From positions 28,874 through 92,873 of the forward strand of contig NZ_JADCDB010000019.1 of the NCBI RefSeq assembly GCF_020252395.1: a DNA stretch of 64,000 nt, given 5' to 3'. Under the pieces are notes generated by a model. That model ran no database searches, was not told the DNA's origin, and worked only from the letters and a program-made list of their open reading frames with translations. Source of the DNA: Aestuariivirga sp. GTDB taxonomy: Bacteria; Pseudomonadota; Alphaproteobacteria; Rhizobiales; Aestuariivirgaceae. The position numbers and the translations under genes are program-made. This document shows, piece after piece, positions 1 to 8,736 of this stretch. Position 1 is the stretch's first letter; every line of letters starts with the position of its first letter.

Positions 1-485
1 GACAGCAGTTTCTCGAATTCATCCAGCAGGAAGTTGCCGTCCTCGTCGACGGGCGCCCATTTCAGCACGGCACCATTGCGCTCGCGGTGGAAGTTCCACG
101 GCACGATGTTGGAATGGTGCTCGAGAATCGAGAGGACGATCTCGTCGCCCTCCCCGATCACCATGCCCCCGAAGCTCTGCGCCACGAGGTTGACGGCCTC
201 GGTCGCATTGCGGGTGAAGATGATCTGCTCAGGCTTCGGCGCGTTGAGAAAGCGCCGCACGCTCTCGCGCGCATCCTCGAAGGCCTGGGTGGCGGCATTG
301 GAGAGGTAATGCAGTCCGCGATGCACATTCGAGTACTCTTCGGTGTAAGCCTTCATGATCGCGTCCAGCACCGGCTTCGGCTTCTGCGCCGAGGCGGCAT
401 TGTCGAGATAGACCAGCGGCTTGCCATAGACCTCGCGCGACAGGATCGGGAAGTCCTTGCGGATGGCCTGAACGTCGTATGTCAT
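1..485 (-). CDS. sufS: SufS cysteine desulfurase (N-terminal part, cut by window edge)
   Basis: About 161 N-terminal residues of a group II (SufS-type) cysteine desulfurase, the PLP enzyme that takes sulfur from cysteine as persulfide for Fe-S cluster assembly on SufBCD. The visible start MTYDVQAIRKDFPIL, followed by VYLDNAASAQKP, NVHRGLHYL and LEHHSNIVPW, is typical of the family. The PLP lysine and the catalytic cysteine lie beyond position 1 and cannot be checked. Its ATG overlaps the sufD stop by one base (TGATG), so it is the next gene of the suf operon and translationally coupled to sufD. Confidence 0.95.
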   Translation of the reverse strand, partial: MTYDVQAIRKDFPILSREVYGKPLVYLDNAASAQKPKPVLDAIMKAYTEEYSNVHRGLHYLSNAATQAFEDARESVRRFLNAPKPEQIIFTRNATEAVNLVAQSFGGMVIGEGDEIVLSILEHHSNIVPWNFHRERNGAVLKWAPVDEDGNFLLDEFEKLL

Positions 486-1657
486 CAGCCCTTCCTCCGG
501 CGCTCGGTCAACCAGCGCGCGGCGAAGTCTTCGAGTGCTGCCCGGATGCCGTCATGGTGCACGGTGTCGAAGGCCTCGCCCACGAATGCGGCGATCAGCA
601 ACGCCTTGGCCTCCGCCTCGGGGATGCCGCGGGACTTGAGATAGAACACATGGTCGTGGTTGAGGTCGCCCGAGGTCGCGCCATGGCCGCAGGCCACGTC
701 GTCGGCATAGATCTCGAGTTCGGGCTTGGCATCGAATTCGGCGGTCTCGGAGAGCAGCAATGCATGCGACGACTGCTTGCCATCGGTCTTCTGCGCGCCG
801 GGGCGCACGATCACCTTGCCCTGGAAGATGCCGCGGGCATGGCCGTCCATCACGCACTTGAACAGCTCGCGGCTGGCGCAGTTCGCCACCTCGTGGCCGA
901 CCACGAGTCGGGTATCGGCATGCTGCTTGCCCGCCAGCAGATAGGCGCCCGAAACCTTGGCATCGGCGAATTCGCCGATGAACCGGAACGTGCCGTTCTG
1001 GCGGTTCAGCTTGGCGCCCGCCGTCAGCGTGAAGTCGCGGAAGGCCGCGTTCCGGTCCACAATCACGTGGGCATGGGCCAGATGCACCGCATCATGCGAC
1101 TCAAGCTCCACCTTCACCCGGTCGAGCCGCGCATTGTGTCCGATGCGGATTTCCGTCACCGAATTGGCGAGATAGCTCCCCTCGCCCAGATGCGTCTCGA
1201 TAATCGTGGCCGAGGCATCATCCGCAATCTCGATCACATTGCGCGTCGCCACCGTGCGCGGGGATGCATCCGTTGAAATGAACACGAACTCGATCGGCGT
1301 GTCGACATTGCCCTCAATCCGCAACCGCGCGCCGTCGGTGGCGAAGGCCACGTTCATCAGGTTCACCGGATCGTCGAGTGCGGCGGTGGATTCGACGAAA
1401 GCGTTCGACTGCTTCGAATGTTTCGCGTCATATTCGCCGTTGACGAACACCATGCGCGTGGCCGCAACGCCTGCGAACGGCGAGGAGGCGAGAAGCCGCT
1501 CCACGTCGCCCCCCTTCGCCTCAACCTTCTGGCGCGGCGGATAGGGCTTGTCGATCAGCTGGCGCAGGTCGGTCCAGCGCCACTCTTCCATGCGCCGGTT
1601 GGGCAGATGGAAGCCCAGCGCCTCTTCGGCCGCGGTGCGTGCGATGGCCGCGTTCAT
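485..1657 (-). CDS. sufD: SufD, Fe-S cluster assembly scaffold subunit
   Basis: A 390-residue SufD-type subunit of the SufBC2D scaffold, where Fe-S clusters are built in the cytoplasm. The N-terminal MEEWRWTDLRQL segment and the C-terminal beta-helix region with CGHGATSGDLNHDHVFYLKSRGI are characteristic of SufD. The latter contains the conserved His-rich stretch that forms the SufB-SufD interface in the E. coli homologue. The start overlaps the sufC stop by four bases and the stop overlaps the sufS start by one, so the genes form one tightly coupled transcription unit. Length and motifs are normal for the family. Confidence 0.96.
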   Translation of the reverse strand: MNAAIARTAAEEALGFHLPNRRMEEWRWTDLRQLIDKPYPPRQKVEAKGGDVERLLASSPFAGVAATRMVFVNGEYDAKHSKQSNAFVESTAALDDPVNLMNVAFATDGARLRIEGNVDTPIEFVFISTDASPRTVATRNVIEIADDASATIIETHLGEGSYLANSVTEIRIGHNARLDRVKVELESHDAVHLAHAHVIVDRNAAFRDFTLTAGAKLNRQNGTFRFIGEFADAKVSGAYLLAGKQHADTRLVVGHEVANCASRELFKCVMDGHARGIFQGKVIVRPGAQKTDGKQSSHALLLSETAEFDAKPELEIYADDVACGHGATSGDLNHDHVFYLKSRGIPEAEAKALLIAAFVGEAFDTVHHDGIRAALEDFAARWLTERRRKG

Positions 1658-2430
1658 GCCGCATCCTGCGTGAATTCGGCATAGCCCTTCTCTTCCAACT
1701 CGAGGGCCAGGCTCTTGTCACCCGACTTCACGATGCGGCCCTTTGACAGCACATGCACGAAATCCGGCACGATGTAGTCCAGCAGGCGCTGGTAATGGGT
1801 GATGACGATCATCGCCCGGTCAGGCGAGCGCAGCGCGTTCACACCTTCCGCCACCACCCGCAGCGCGTCGATGTCGAGGCCGCTATCGGTCTCGTCGAGG
1901 ATGCAGAGCGAAGGCTCAAGCACCGCCATCTGCAGGATCTCGGCGCGCTTCTTCTCACCGCCCGAGAAGCCCACGTTGACGGGGCGCTTCAGCATGTCCT
2001 GACTCACGTTCAGCTTCGCGGCGCGGTCCTTGACGAGGCGCATGAAGTCCGGCGTCGAGAGCTCCTTCTCGCCCCGCGCCTTGCGCTGCGAATTCAGCGC
2101 CACCTTGAGGAACTGCATGGTGGCCACGCCGGGGATCTCGATCGGATACTGGAAGGCCAGGAACACGCCCTTGGCGGCGCGCTCCTCCGGCGGCATCTCG
2201 AGCAGGTCCTCGCCCTTGTAGGTGACGGAACCTTCCGTCACCTGATAGCCTTCGCGCCCTGAGAGCACGTAGGACAGTGTCGACTTGCCGGAGCCATTGG
2301 GGCCCATAATAGCGTGCACCTCGCCGGGGTTGACGGCAAGCGTCAGCCCGCGGATGATCTCCCGGTCCTCGTCTTCGAGCTTCACATGCAGGTTGTCGAT
2401 GTCGAGCAGGGTCACGGTTCTTCGCCTCAT
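1654..2430 (-). CDS. sufC: SufC, Fe-S assembly ATPase
   Basis: A 258-residue ABC-type ATPase that drives cluster assembly in SufBC2D. Visible motifs are Walker A GPNGSGKST, signature FSGGEKKRAEIL and Walker B LCILDETDSGLD with the family's switch region. The ATG at 2430 overlaps the stop of the upstream small ORF (ATGA). A GTG at 2415, giving MTLLDIDNLHVK, fits SufC homologues better and has GAGG about 9 nt upstream, so the first five residues (MRRRT) may not be translated. It sits between a small membrane ORF and sufD. Confidence 0.96.
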   Translation of the reverse strand: MRRRTVTLLDIDNLHVKLEDEDREIIRGLTLAVNPGEVHAIMGPNGSGKSTLSYVLSGREGYQVTEGSVTYKGEDLLEMPPEERAAKGVFLAFQYPIEIPGVATMQFLKVALNSQRKARGEKELSTPDFMRLVKDRAAKLNVSQDMLKRPVNVGFSGGEKKRAEILQMAVLEPSLCILDETDSGLDIDALRVVAEGVNALRSPDRAMIVITHYQRLLDYIVPDFVHVLSKGRIVKSGDKSLALELEEKGYAEFTQDAA

Positions 2431-2612
2431 TGAGTGAGATACTTATAGCCAAGCGTGATGACGGCAAGGCCAATGGCGCCCTTGACGCCGTCAGCCGCCG
2501 CCCGTGGCAGGGCCGTCTTGGGTTCGGCCGAGCGGTACTGGCTGTAGCGGAACACCGCGAAGACCAGCGCCAGCCCGATGGGCAGTGCGATATCGAGGAA
2601 TGTGAGGGTCAC
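2427..2612 (-). CDS. small membrane protein encoded between sufB and sufC
   Basis: A 61-residue ORF starting at GTG, overlapping the sufB stop (GTGA) and ending in a four-base overlap with the sufC ATG. These overlaps make it very likely to be translated as part of the operon. It has a hydrophobic N-terminus ([21 protein letters not shown]), a basic middle and a second, weaker hydrophobic stretch ([12 protein letters not shown]), so it probably holds one or two membrane segments. I do not recognise a family or function. It could be a membrane anchor or simply an inserted gene; no cysteines are present, so direct cluster binding is unlikely. Confidence 0.75.
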   Translation of the reverse strand: MTLTFLDIALPIGLALVFAVFRYSQYRSAEPKTALPRAAADGVKGAIGLAVITLGYKYLTQ

Positions 2613-4123
2613 CCCACACTTCCTTCCAGCGAGATGCCGATCAGTTTCTGCGTCTCGGCCATGAATTCCATCGGCAGCTGCTGCAGCACGTCGCGCACGA
2701 AGCCGTTGACGATCAGCGCCACCGCTTCCTCTTGGCTGAGCCCGCGCGACATGCAGTAGAACATCTGGTCGTCCGAGATCTTGGACGTCGTCGCCTCATG
2801 CTCGAACTGCGCGGTCGAGGTCTTGGCCTCGATATAGGGCACGGTATGCGCGCCGCACTCGTCGCCGATCAGGAGCGAGTCGCACTGCGTGAAGTTCCGC
2901 GCGTTCAGCGCCTTCCTGTGGGCGGAGACGAGGCCGCGGTAGGTGTTGTCGGAGCGGCCCGCCGCGATGCCCTTTGATATGATCCGGCTCGAGGTGTTCT
3001 TGCCGAGGTGGATCATCTTGGTGCCGCTGTCCACCTGCTGGCGGCCGTTGGAAATGGCGATCGAGTAGAACTCGCCGCGCGATTCCTCGCCGCGCAGGAT
3101 GCAGCTCGGATATTTCCAGGTGATGGCGGAGCCCGTCTCCACCTGCGTCCAGCTGATCTTGGATCGTGGGCCACGGCAGTCGCCGCGCTTGGTCACGAAA
3201 TTGTAGACGCCGCCCTTGCCCTCGGCATCGCCGGGGTACCAGTTCTGCACCGTCGAATACTTGATCTCGGCATCGTCCAGCGCGATCAGCTCGACCACGG
3301 CGGCGTGGAGCTGACTATCCTCGCGGGTGGGCGCGGTGCAGCCTTCGAGATAGGAGACGTAGGAGCCCTTGTCGGCGATGATCAGCGTGCGCTCGAACTG
3401 GCCGGTGTTCTTGGCGTTCATGCGAAAATAGGTGGAAAGCTCCATCGGGCAGCGCACGCCCGGCGGCACATAGACGAAGGAGCCATCCGAGAACACGGCC
3501 GCATTGAGTGCTGCATAGTAATTGTCGCCCTGCGGCACGACGGAGAAGAGATACCTCTTCACCAGTTCCGGGTGCTCGCGCAGCGCTTCCGAGATCGAGC
3601 AGAAAATCACGCCCGCCTTGGCGAGTTCCGCCTTGAAGGTGGTGACGACCGAAACCGAGTCGAAGACAGCATCGACCGCCACCTTGCCGGAGGCATATTC
3701 GCTGCCCTCCTCGTCAAGCTCGCTCTTCTCGCCCTGCTTGCGGACGCCTGCGAGGATCTCCTGCTCCTTCAGGGGAATGCCGAGCTTGGCATAGGTTTCG
3801 AGCAGCTTGGGGTCTACCTCGTCGAGGCTCTTGGGCGCAGCCGAGCCCTTGGGGGCGGCGTAGTAATAGAGGTCCTGAAAGTCGATCTTGGGATAGTCGA
3901 CCTTGGCCCAGGTGGGCTCGTCCATCTGCAGCCAGCGGCGATAGGCCTCAAGGCGCGCCTCCAGCATCCAGTGGGGCTCGTTCTTCTTGTTCGAGATGAA
4001 GCGGACGATCTCCTCGTTCAGGCCCTTCGGCGCATATTCGGACTCGATGTCGGTCGTGAAGCCGTACTTGTACTTGTCGACGTCGATGTCCTTGACGAGC
4101 GCAATCGTTTCGATATCAGCCAT
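2609..4123 (-). CDS. sufB: SufB, Fe-S cluster assembly scaffold subunit
   Basis: A 504-residue SufB, the scaffold subunit that accepts sulfur from SufS. The conserved block [18 protein letters not shown] holds the cysteine corresponding to the sulfur-accepting Cys of the E. coli protein, and [41 protein letters not shown] beta-helix segments follow the family pattern. The start at 4123 has GAGGGAAA just upstream. It lies 7 nt downstream of the NifS-like gene, and its stop overlaps the next small ORF. Length and motifs are standard for alphaproteobacterial SufB. Confidence 0.97.
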   Translation of the reverse strand: MADIETIALVKDIDVDKYKYGFTTDIESEYAPKGLNEEIVRFISNKKNEPHWMLEARLEAYRRWLQMDEPTWAKVDYPKIDFQDLYYYAAPKGSAAPKSLDEVDPKLLETYAKLGIPLKEQEILAGVRKQGEKSELDEEGSEYASGKVAVDAVFDSVSVVTTFKAELAKAGVIFCSISEALREHPELVKRYLFSVVPQGDNYYAALNAAVFSDGSFVYVPPGVRCPMELSTYFRMNAKNTGQFERTLIIADKGSYVSYLEGCTAPTREDSQLHAAVVELIALDDAEIKYSTVQNWYPGDAEGKGGVYNFVTKRGDCRGPRSKISWTQVETGSAITWKYPSCILRGEESRGEFYSIAISNGRQQVDSGTKMIHLGKNTSSRIISKGIAAGRSDNTYRGLVSAHRKALNARNFTQCDSLLIGDECGAHTVPYIEAKTSTAQFEHEATTSKISDDQMFYCMSRGLSQEEAVALIVNGFVRDVLQQLPMEFMAETQKLIGISLEGSVG

Positions 4124-4130
4124 GTTTCCC

Positions 4131-5213
4131 TCAGGCAGCAGCCCTGGCCTTGTGGCGGTCGCGGATCTTGCGCCACGCGGCGGTGAAATGTTCGATGTCC
4201 TGTTCGGTGGTGTCCCAGCCCAGTGATACGCGGATGGCGGCCTCGGAGATTTCAGGCTTCACCCCCATGGCCGCCAGCACATGCGATTTCGCGACTTTGC
4301 CCGACGAGCAGGCTGAGCCCGACGACACCGCGACCCCTTCGAGATCGAAGGCCATCAGCAGCGTCTCGGCCTTCATGCCGGGGAAGGCGAAGCAGGTGGT
4401 GTTGGGCAGGCGCTCCACGGCGCTGCCGAAAATCACGGCACCGTCCAGTTCTGCCTCCAGGCGGTCACGGAGCTTCCGGACGTCCTGTTTGAGCCCGGCC
4501 ACTGCGCCGAAGCCTGCAACCGTCACCAGGTTCTCGGTCCCGGCCCGCCGGCGCAGCTCCTGGCCACCGCCATGGATGAGCGGCTCGACCGGAACACCGT
4601 CGCAAACGACAACGGCGCCGACGCCAACCGGACCACCATTCTTGTGCGCGGACAGCGTCAGAAAATGCAACGGCGGCAACGCAAAATTCAACATGCGCTT
4701 ACCAAGAACCTGCACCCCGTCACTATGCACCAGCGCACCGTGTTGCTGCGCCAGCCGCACCACCTCGTGAAGGGGCTGCACAACGCCCGTCTCGTTGTTG
4801 GCCGCCATCACGCTCACCAGCGCCTTGGGGCCCTTCAGCATCGCCTCCAGCGCCGCGAGGTCGATGATGCCATCGGCATCGACCGGGATCGTTTCCACCG
4901 GCTTGCCGGATGCCTTGGCGGCCGCCAGCACGGACGGGTGCTCCACGGCGGAAACGATAATCCTTTCAACGGCTACGCCCTTGAGGACCATGTTGTTGGC
5001 CTCGCTGCCGCCAGACGTGAACACCACCATCGGTGCGATCACGCCAACCGCCCGGGCCACCTGCTCGCGCGCATCGTCGATCAGCTGGCGCGCGGCGCGG
5101 CCCTCGCCATGGACGGAGGAGGCGTTGCCCGTGAGATCCATAGCGCGCAGCATCGCCACCTTCGCCTCCGGGCGCAGCGTCGAGGTGGCGTTATGGTCGA
5201 GGTAGCTTCTCAC
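4131..5213 (-). CDS. NifS/IscS-like cysteine desulfurase (group I)
   Basis: A 360-residue PLP-dependent cysteine desulfurase of the NifS/IscS group, distinct from SufS in the same operon. It shows the N-terminal [12 protein letters not shown], the PLP lysine motif [14 protein letters not shown] and a catalytic cysteine loop [10 protein letters not shown]. The GTG start at 5213 overlaps the iscR stop (GTGA), so it is co-translated with the regulator. Alphaproteobacterial suf operons often carry both this group I enzyme and a group II SufS. It may supply sulfur to SufB or to thio-tRNA and other pathways; which one cannot be told from sequence. Confidence 0.93.
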   Translation of the reverse strand: MRSYLDHNATSTLRPEAKVAMLRAMDLTGNASSVHGEGRAARQLIDDAREQVARAVGVIAPMVVFTSGGSEANNMVLKGVAVERIIVSAVEHPSVLAAAKASGKPVETIPVDADGIIDLAALEAMLKGPKALVSVMAANNETGVVQPLHEVVRLAQQHGALVHSDGVQVLGKRMLNFALPPLHFLTLSAHKNGGPVGVGAVVVCDGVPVEPLIHGGGQELRRRAGTENLVTVAGFGAVAGLKQDVRKLRDRLEAELDGAVIFGSAVERLPNTTCFAFPGMKAETLLMAFDLEGVAVSSGSACSSGKVAKSHVLAAMGVKPEISEAAIRVSLGWDTTEQDIEHFTAAWRKIRDRHKARAAA

Positions 5214-5680
5214 GCAGGCGAGCCCTCCGGGTGGCGGTCCTTGGTCTGCTTGATGGTTGCAGCGAGAGCCAAATTGCGTTTCTCAACAACGTCTTCCAGC
5301 GAAATCGACGACAGGAAATACATCATCTGCCGGCCGAGGCTCGACCACAGGTCATGCGCGTTGCAGCGTTCGCCCTTGACGCAGCCCTCGACGGCATCGC
5401 CGTCGCAGCGGGTGAACTGCAGCTCCTCGTCGACGGCGGCGATAATGCGGGCGACGGGAATCTCGCTCATCGGGGTGGCCAGGCGATAGCCGCCGCCGGG
5501 GCCGCGGGCGCTCTCGACGAGCTTCGCCTTGCGCAGCTTGCCGAAGAGTTGCTCCAAGTATTCCTGTGAAATATCCTGACGTTCGGCGATTTCGGCCAGC
5601 GAAACCGGTTCCCCATCGGAATAGCTGGCGATGTCGATCATCGCCATCACGGCATAACGGCCCTTGGTGCTCATCTTCAT
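5210..5680 (-). CDS. iscR: IscR-type Rrf2 family transcriptional regulator
   Basis: A 156-residue Rrf2 family regulator with an N-terminal winged helix (MSTKGRYAVMAMIDIA, then SLAEIAERQDISQEYLEQLFGKLRKAKLVESARGPGGGYRL). Three cysteines at about residues 92, 100 and 106 plus His109 correspond to the 2Fe-2S ligands of IscR. In E. coli the holo protein represses its own operon and the apo form responds to Fe-S demand; the same logic is inferred here because the gene heads the suf operon. ATG 5680 is preceded by AAGGA. The spacing between the first two cysteines is slightly longer than in E. coli IscR. Confidence 0.93.
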   Translation of the reverse strand: MKMSTKGRYAVMAMIDIASYSDGEPVSLAEIAERQDISQEYLEQLFGKLRKAKLVESARGPGGGYRLATPMSEIPVARIIAAVDEELQFTRCDGDAVEGCVKGERCNAHDLWSSLGRQMMYFLSSISLEDVVEKRNLALAATIKQTKDRHPEGSPA

Positions 5681-5780
5681 GGCACGAAATCCTTGATTTT
5701 GAACCCCTCACCCGTGCTAAAGGCGAGAGCTTCAAGGCAGCGGCGACACGCGCCGCCAGTTTCGAACAATTCTAAACAGG

Positions 5781-5809
5781 GATATAGAAAACCCGAGTGC
5801 TGGAGTCAA
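5781..5809 (-). promoter_or_regulatory. sigma70-type promoter of the iscR-suf operon
   Basis: On the minus strand TTGACT (5809-5804) is separated by exactly 17 bases from TATATC (5786-5781), a near-consensus sigma70 promoter about 95 bases upstream of iscR. The surrounding AT-rich DNA is where an IscR or iron-responsive operator would be expected, but I could not assign one with certainty. Confidence 0.75.
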
Positions 5810-5873
5810 TTATTCGGTGGGCCGTCCACTGGGTTTTCCCGCGCCGGATATCTCCGATGAGGATCAGAGCTTT

Positions 5874-6527
5874 ATGCCGGAAGTGATTTTCAGCGGACCT
5901 GCGGGCCGCATCGAGGCGCGCTACCATCACTCCAAGGCGGCCGGATCGCCCATCGCCATCCTGCTCCATCCGCACCCGAGTTTTGGCGGCACGATGAACA
6001 ACCCCATCGTGCACACCATGTACCAGATGTTCCAGAGCCGCGGCTTTTCAGTTTTACGCTTCAATTTCAGGGGTGTAGGCCGCAGCCAGGGCGTCTTCGA
6101 GAATGGCGCGGGCGAGCTTTCCGACGCGGCCTCGGCACTTGACTGGCTGCAGTCCTTCAACCGCGAGGCCAAGATCTGCTGGATCGCCGGTGTGTCCTTT
6201 GGCGCCTGGATTTCGATGCAGCTTCTGATGCGGCGGCCTGAAATCTCAGGTTTTATTTCGGTGGCGCCGCTGGCCAAGCATTATGACTTCTCTTTCCTCG
6301 CCCCCTGCCCGGCCTCTGGCCTGTTCGCCAACGGCGAGAAGGACACGGTGACGCCGCCGGAAGCCGTCCACAGCCTTGTGTCTAAGCTTAAGACTCAAAA
6401 GGGTATTTCTGTCGAACACAAGGTCATCTCCGGGGCCAACCACTTCTTCCAGGACAAGATCGACGAGCTTACCAAGACCTGTTCGACCTATCTCGACAAG
6501 CGGCTTGCGGCGGAAGGTCAGCTCTAG
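5874..6527 (+). CDS. alpha/beta hydrolase (COG2945-like)
   Basis: A 217-residue serine hydrolase of the compact COG2945 type, a family with no settled substrate. Visible elements are the oxyanion region LLHPHPSFGGTMNN, the nucleophile elbow GVSFG (Ser108), the acid in ANGEKDTV and the histidine in GANHFF. I chose ATG 5874 over a GTG at 5817 because homologues begin MPEVIF and the upstream start lies against the iscR promoter. It is transcribed divergently from iscR; hydrolases of this type are frequent neighbours of alphaproteobacterial suf operons. Confidence 0.88.
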   Translation: MPEVIFSGPAGRIEARYHHSKAAGSPIAILLHPHPSFGGTMNNPIVHTMYQMFQSRGFSVLRFNFRGVGRSQGVFENGAGELSDAASALDWLQSFNREAKICWIAGVSFGAWISMQLLMRRPEISGFISVAPLAKHYDFSFLAPCPASGLFANGEKDTVTPPEAVHSLVSKLKTQKGISVEHKVISGANHFFQDKIDELTKTCSTYLDKRLAAEGQL

Positions 6528-6576
6528 TCAGCTATCGGGTGGCGCTATGGTGCCCGGGCGGGAGAGAATATCGTCC

Positions 6577-7497
6577 ATGACGCCCAACCAGAACCATATC
6601 CCGCTCTCCGTCTGGGGCATGCTGCTGCTCCTCTCCGTTATCTGGGGCGGCTCCTATCTCTTTGTAGGGATTGCGGTAAAAGACCTTTCGCCGCTGGTCA
6701 TCGTGTGGGCGCGGGTGGCGCTGGCGGCGTCCGCCCTGCTGCCCGTCCACCTGCTGCTGCTCGGGCCGCTGCCGAAGCAGCGCGAGGCTTGGACTGCCAT
6801 CATCGGCCTCTCCGTCCTCAACAATGTTATCCCCTTCACCCTGATCGTGACAGGGCAGACGATGATCGCCTCCGGGCTCGCCTCGGTGATCAACGCCACA
6901 TCGCCGCTGTTCGGCGTCGCGGTCATTGCGGCGGCCGGAATCGATCCGCTCATCCCACGGAAAGTACTGGGGATTTTGATTGGCATCGTGGGCGTTGCGG
7001 TGCTCAAGGGCGCCTCGCTTTTCGCCGAAAACTCGCAAAGCCTCGGCATCCTGCTCTGCCTGGGGGCGGCGGCGAGTTATGGCGTGGGCAGCCTGTGGGC
7101 GCGGATGAAACTGAAGGACACACCGCCCCTGAGCATGGCGACCGGGCAGCTGCTGTGCTCCTCTGCCATCATGACCGTGCTCGCATTCAGCTTTGATAAC
7201 CCCGCGCAACTCCTTGCTGCATCGAGAGAAAGCTGGGCAGCTCTGCTGGGGCTTTCATTGTTGTCGACGTCCTTTGCCTATATCCTGTTCTTCCGTGTAG
7301 TGGCACGCTCCGGCCCCGCCAATGTGCTGCTGGTGACCATGATCATCCCTGTCTCGGCCATCGCGCTCGGTTATATGGTCTTGGGCGAAACCCTTGATCG
7401 GATGGAGATTTTAGGCACGCTTATCATCATGCTGGCGCTCGTGGTGATTGACGGGCGGGCCATCAGGTGGCTAAGGCCGGGCGACAAGCCCGCCTGA
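6577..7497 (+). CDS. EamA/DMT family transporter
   Basis: A 306-residue inner-membrane protein with about ten predicted membrane segments in two EamA repeats, each starting with motifs such as WGGSYLFVGIAVKDLSPLVIVWARV and ASYGVGSLWARM. This is the drug/metabolite transporter superfamily, often exporters of amino acids or metabolites; the substrate is unknown. ATG 6577 was chosen from the hydrophobic start (IPLSVWGMLLL) and an upstream GGGAGAG; ATG 6547 is an alternative. The 3' end overlaps the convergent anmK gene by 27 bases. Confidence 0.88.
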   Translation: MTPNQNHIPLSVWGMLLLLSVIWGGSYLFVGIAVKDLSPLVIVWARVALAASALLPVHLLLLGPLPKQREAWTAIIGLSVLNNVIPFTLIVTGQTMIASGLASVINATSPLFGVAVIAAAGIDPLIPRKVLGILIGIVGVAVLKGASLFAENSQSLGILLCLGAAASYGVGSLWARMKLKDTPPLSMATGQLLCSSAIMTVLAFSFDNPAQLLAASRESWAALLGLSLLSTSFAYILFFRVVARSGPANVLLVTMIIPVSAIALGYMVLGETLDRMEILGTLIIMLALVVIDGRAIRWLRPGDKPA

Positions 7498-8553
7498 CAG
7501 AGGCTCCGGCACGCCGGTCGTTCCAGGGAAGGTCATGGCAAGCCCGCCAAGGCAGCGGACAGCGAGATAGGCCCAAGCCTCCGCCTCCATCGAGTCGCCA
7601 TTCATCCCGGCTTCTTCAGCAATCATAACAGGAGTTTGCAGGCATTCCCGCAAGTCGCGCATCAAGGTGGGATTAAGCCTGCCGCCACCACAGACGATGA
7701 ACAAGCGGGGCGGTTCCGGCACCAGCTTCACGCTGGCGGCGATGGCTTCCGCCGTGAAGCGCGCAAGGGTCGCCGCGCCATCGGCCGGGGAGAGGCCCTC
7801 GACGAGCTTCACATCGAAGCTGTTGCGGTCGAGCGACTTGGGTGCGGATGTTGCAAAAAAGTTGTTTTTGAGTTGCTGTTCGATGACATTTCGGTTGCTC
7901 TTGCCGCTTGCCGAAAGACATCCGTCAACGTCGTAGGGAACGTCCGTCCAGCGCTCGCACCAGTCGTTGAGAAGGGCGTTGCCGGGACCGGTGTCGAAGG
8001 CGACGAGGTCACCATTCCGCCCAATCCAGGTCATGTTGGCGACACCGCCGATATTGACGAAGGCCAGCGGGCGTTCGCCCACGGCGGCGGCCAATGCCCG
8101 GTGATAGACTGGCACCAGCGGCGCCCCCTGCCCGCCGGCGGCGACGTCCGCGGCGCGCATGTCATGGACCACGGGGATGCCGATGCGGCGCGCAAGCGCG
8201 GGGCCGAGCCCGAGCTGAACAGTGAGGCGGCGCTCCGGGCGGTGGATGACGGTCTGGCCATGGAAGCCGATGACATCGATCTCGGCGGGGGTGAGGCCGT
8301 AGGTATCGAGGAAACGGCTGACGGCCTCGGCGTGCCATTCCGTCAGGGCGCGCTCGGCTTCGGCCAGGATGCCGGGGCGGGCCTCGCGGGAGGTGAGCGC
8401 CTTCGCTTCCTGAAGCGCGTCGCGGAGGACGGCCTGCTGGCCGGGGCGATAAGGATAGGTTGCAGCGGGACCGCGGCTGACCTGCTCCTCGCCATCGGTG
8501 CGGAGCAGCGCCACATCGATGCCATCGAGCGAGGTGCCGGACATGAGGCCCAA
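7471..8553 (-). CDS. anmK: AnmK, anhydro-N-acetylmuramic acid kinase
   Basis: A sugar kinase of about 360 residues that cleaves and phosphorylates 1,6-anhydro-MurNAc to MurNAc-6-phosphate in peptidoglycan recycling. Family motifs are GLMSGTSLDGIDVAL at the N-terminus, GFHGQTVIHRP, and the sugar/ATP region VAFDTGPGNALLNDW. The start is unresolved: there is no ATG before MSGTS. The TTG at 8553 gives MGLMSGTS, while a good GGAGG lies about 27 nt further upstream. anmK next to divergent tyrS is a common alphaproteobacterial arrangement, here interrupted by a TetR/hydrolase pair. Confidence 0.93.
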   Translation of the reverse strand: MGLMSGTSLDGIDVALLRTDGEEQVSRGPAATYPYRPGQQAVLRDALQEAKALTSREARPGILAEAERALTEWHAEAVSRFLDTYGLTPAEIDVIGFHGQTVIHRPERRLTVQLGLGPALARRIGIPVVHDMRAADVAAGGQGAPLVPVYHRALAAAVGERPLAFVNIGGVANMTWIGRNGDLVAFDTGPGNALLNDWCERWTDVPYDVDGCLSASGKSNRNVIEQQLKNNFFATSAPKSLDRNSFDVKLVEGLSPADGAATLARFTAEAIAASVKLVPEPPRLFIVCGGGRLNPTLMRDLRECLQTPVMIAEEAGMNGDSMEAEAWAYLAVRCLGGLAMTFPGTTGVPEPLSGGLVARP

Positions 8554-8727
8554 GGCGGTCGTCAGTTTTGACAGGGCAGGCCTCCATGGTAAGAGCCCGC
8601 AGCCGTTTTCGAAAGTCCGAGTGCCATGAGCCCGTTCATATCCAGTGTTCTGAATATACGGTCAGACCGCGGATTCATCCACCAGATCCCGGACCTGGAA
8701 GGACTGGACGCCGCCGCCAAGGCCGGC
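8546..8727 (+). repeat. degenerate direct repeat of the anmK-tyrS promoter region and tyrS 5' end (copy 1)
   Basis: Aligns without gaps to 10458-10639 at a constant offset of 1912 bases; by hand I count about 33 mismatches in 182 positions, roughly 82% identity. It contains the last bases of the anmK start region, a TTGACA-N16-TAAGAG promoter and the first 34 codons of a tyrS-like reading frame, and stops abruptly at GGCCGGC. Confidence 0.9.
8568..8595 (+). promoter_or_regulatory. remnant tyrS-type promoter
   Basis: TTGACA (8568-8573), 16-base spacer, TAAGAG (8590-8595). The same elements with the same spacing precede the intact tyrS. If still active, it would drive transcription antisense into the TetR gene. 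Confidence 0.5.
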
Positions 8728-8736
8728 CTGAAATCC
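8626..8736 (+). pseudogene. tyrS 5' remnant
   Basis: From ATG 8626 the frame reads MSPFISSVLN, then [20 protein letters not shown], which matches the N-terminus of the intact TyrS starting at 10538 ([10 protein letters not shown], then [20 protein letters not shown]). Similarity ends at 8727 and the frame runs on antisense through the TetR gene, so this is a broken fragment and not a gene. It lacks the whole catalytic domain. The lower identity compared with the 3' repeat suggests that it is an old or foreign copy relative to the present tyrS. Confidence 0.85.
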
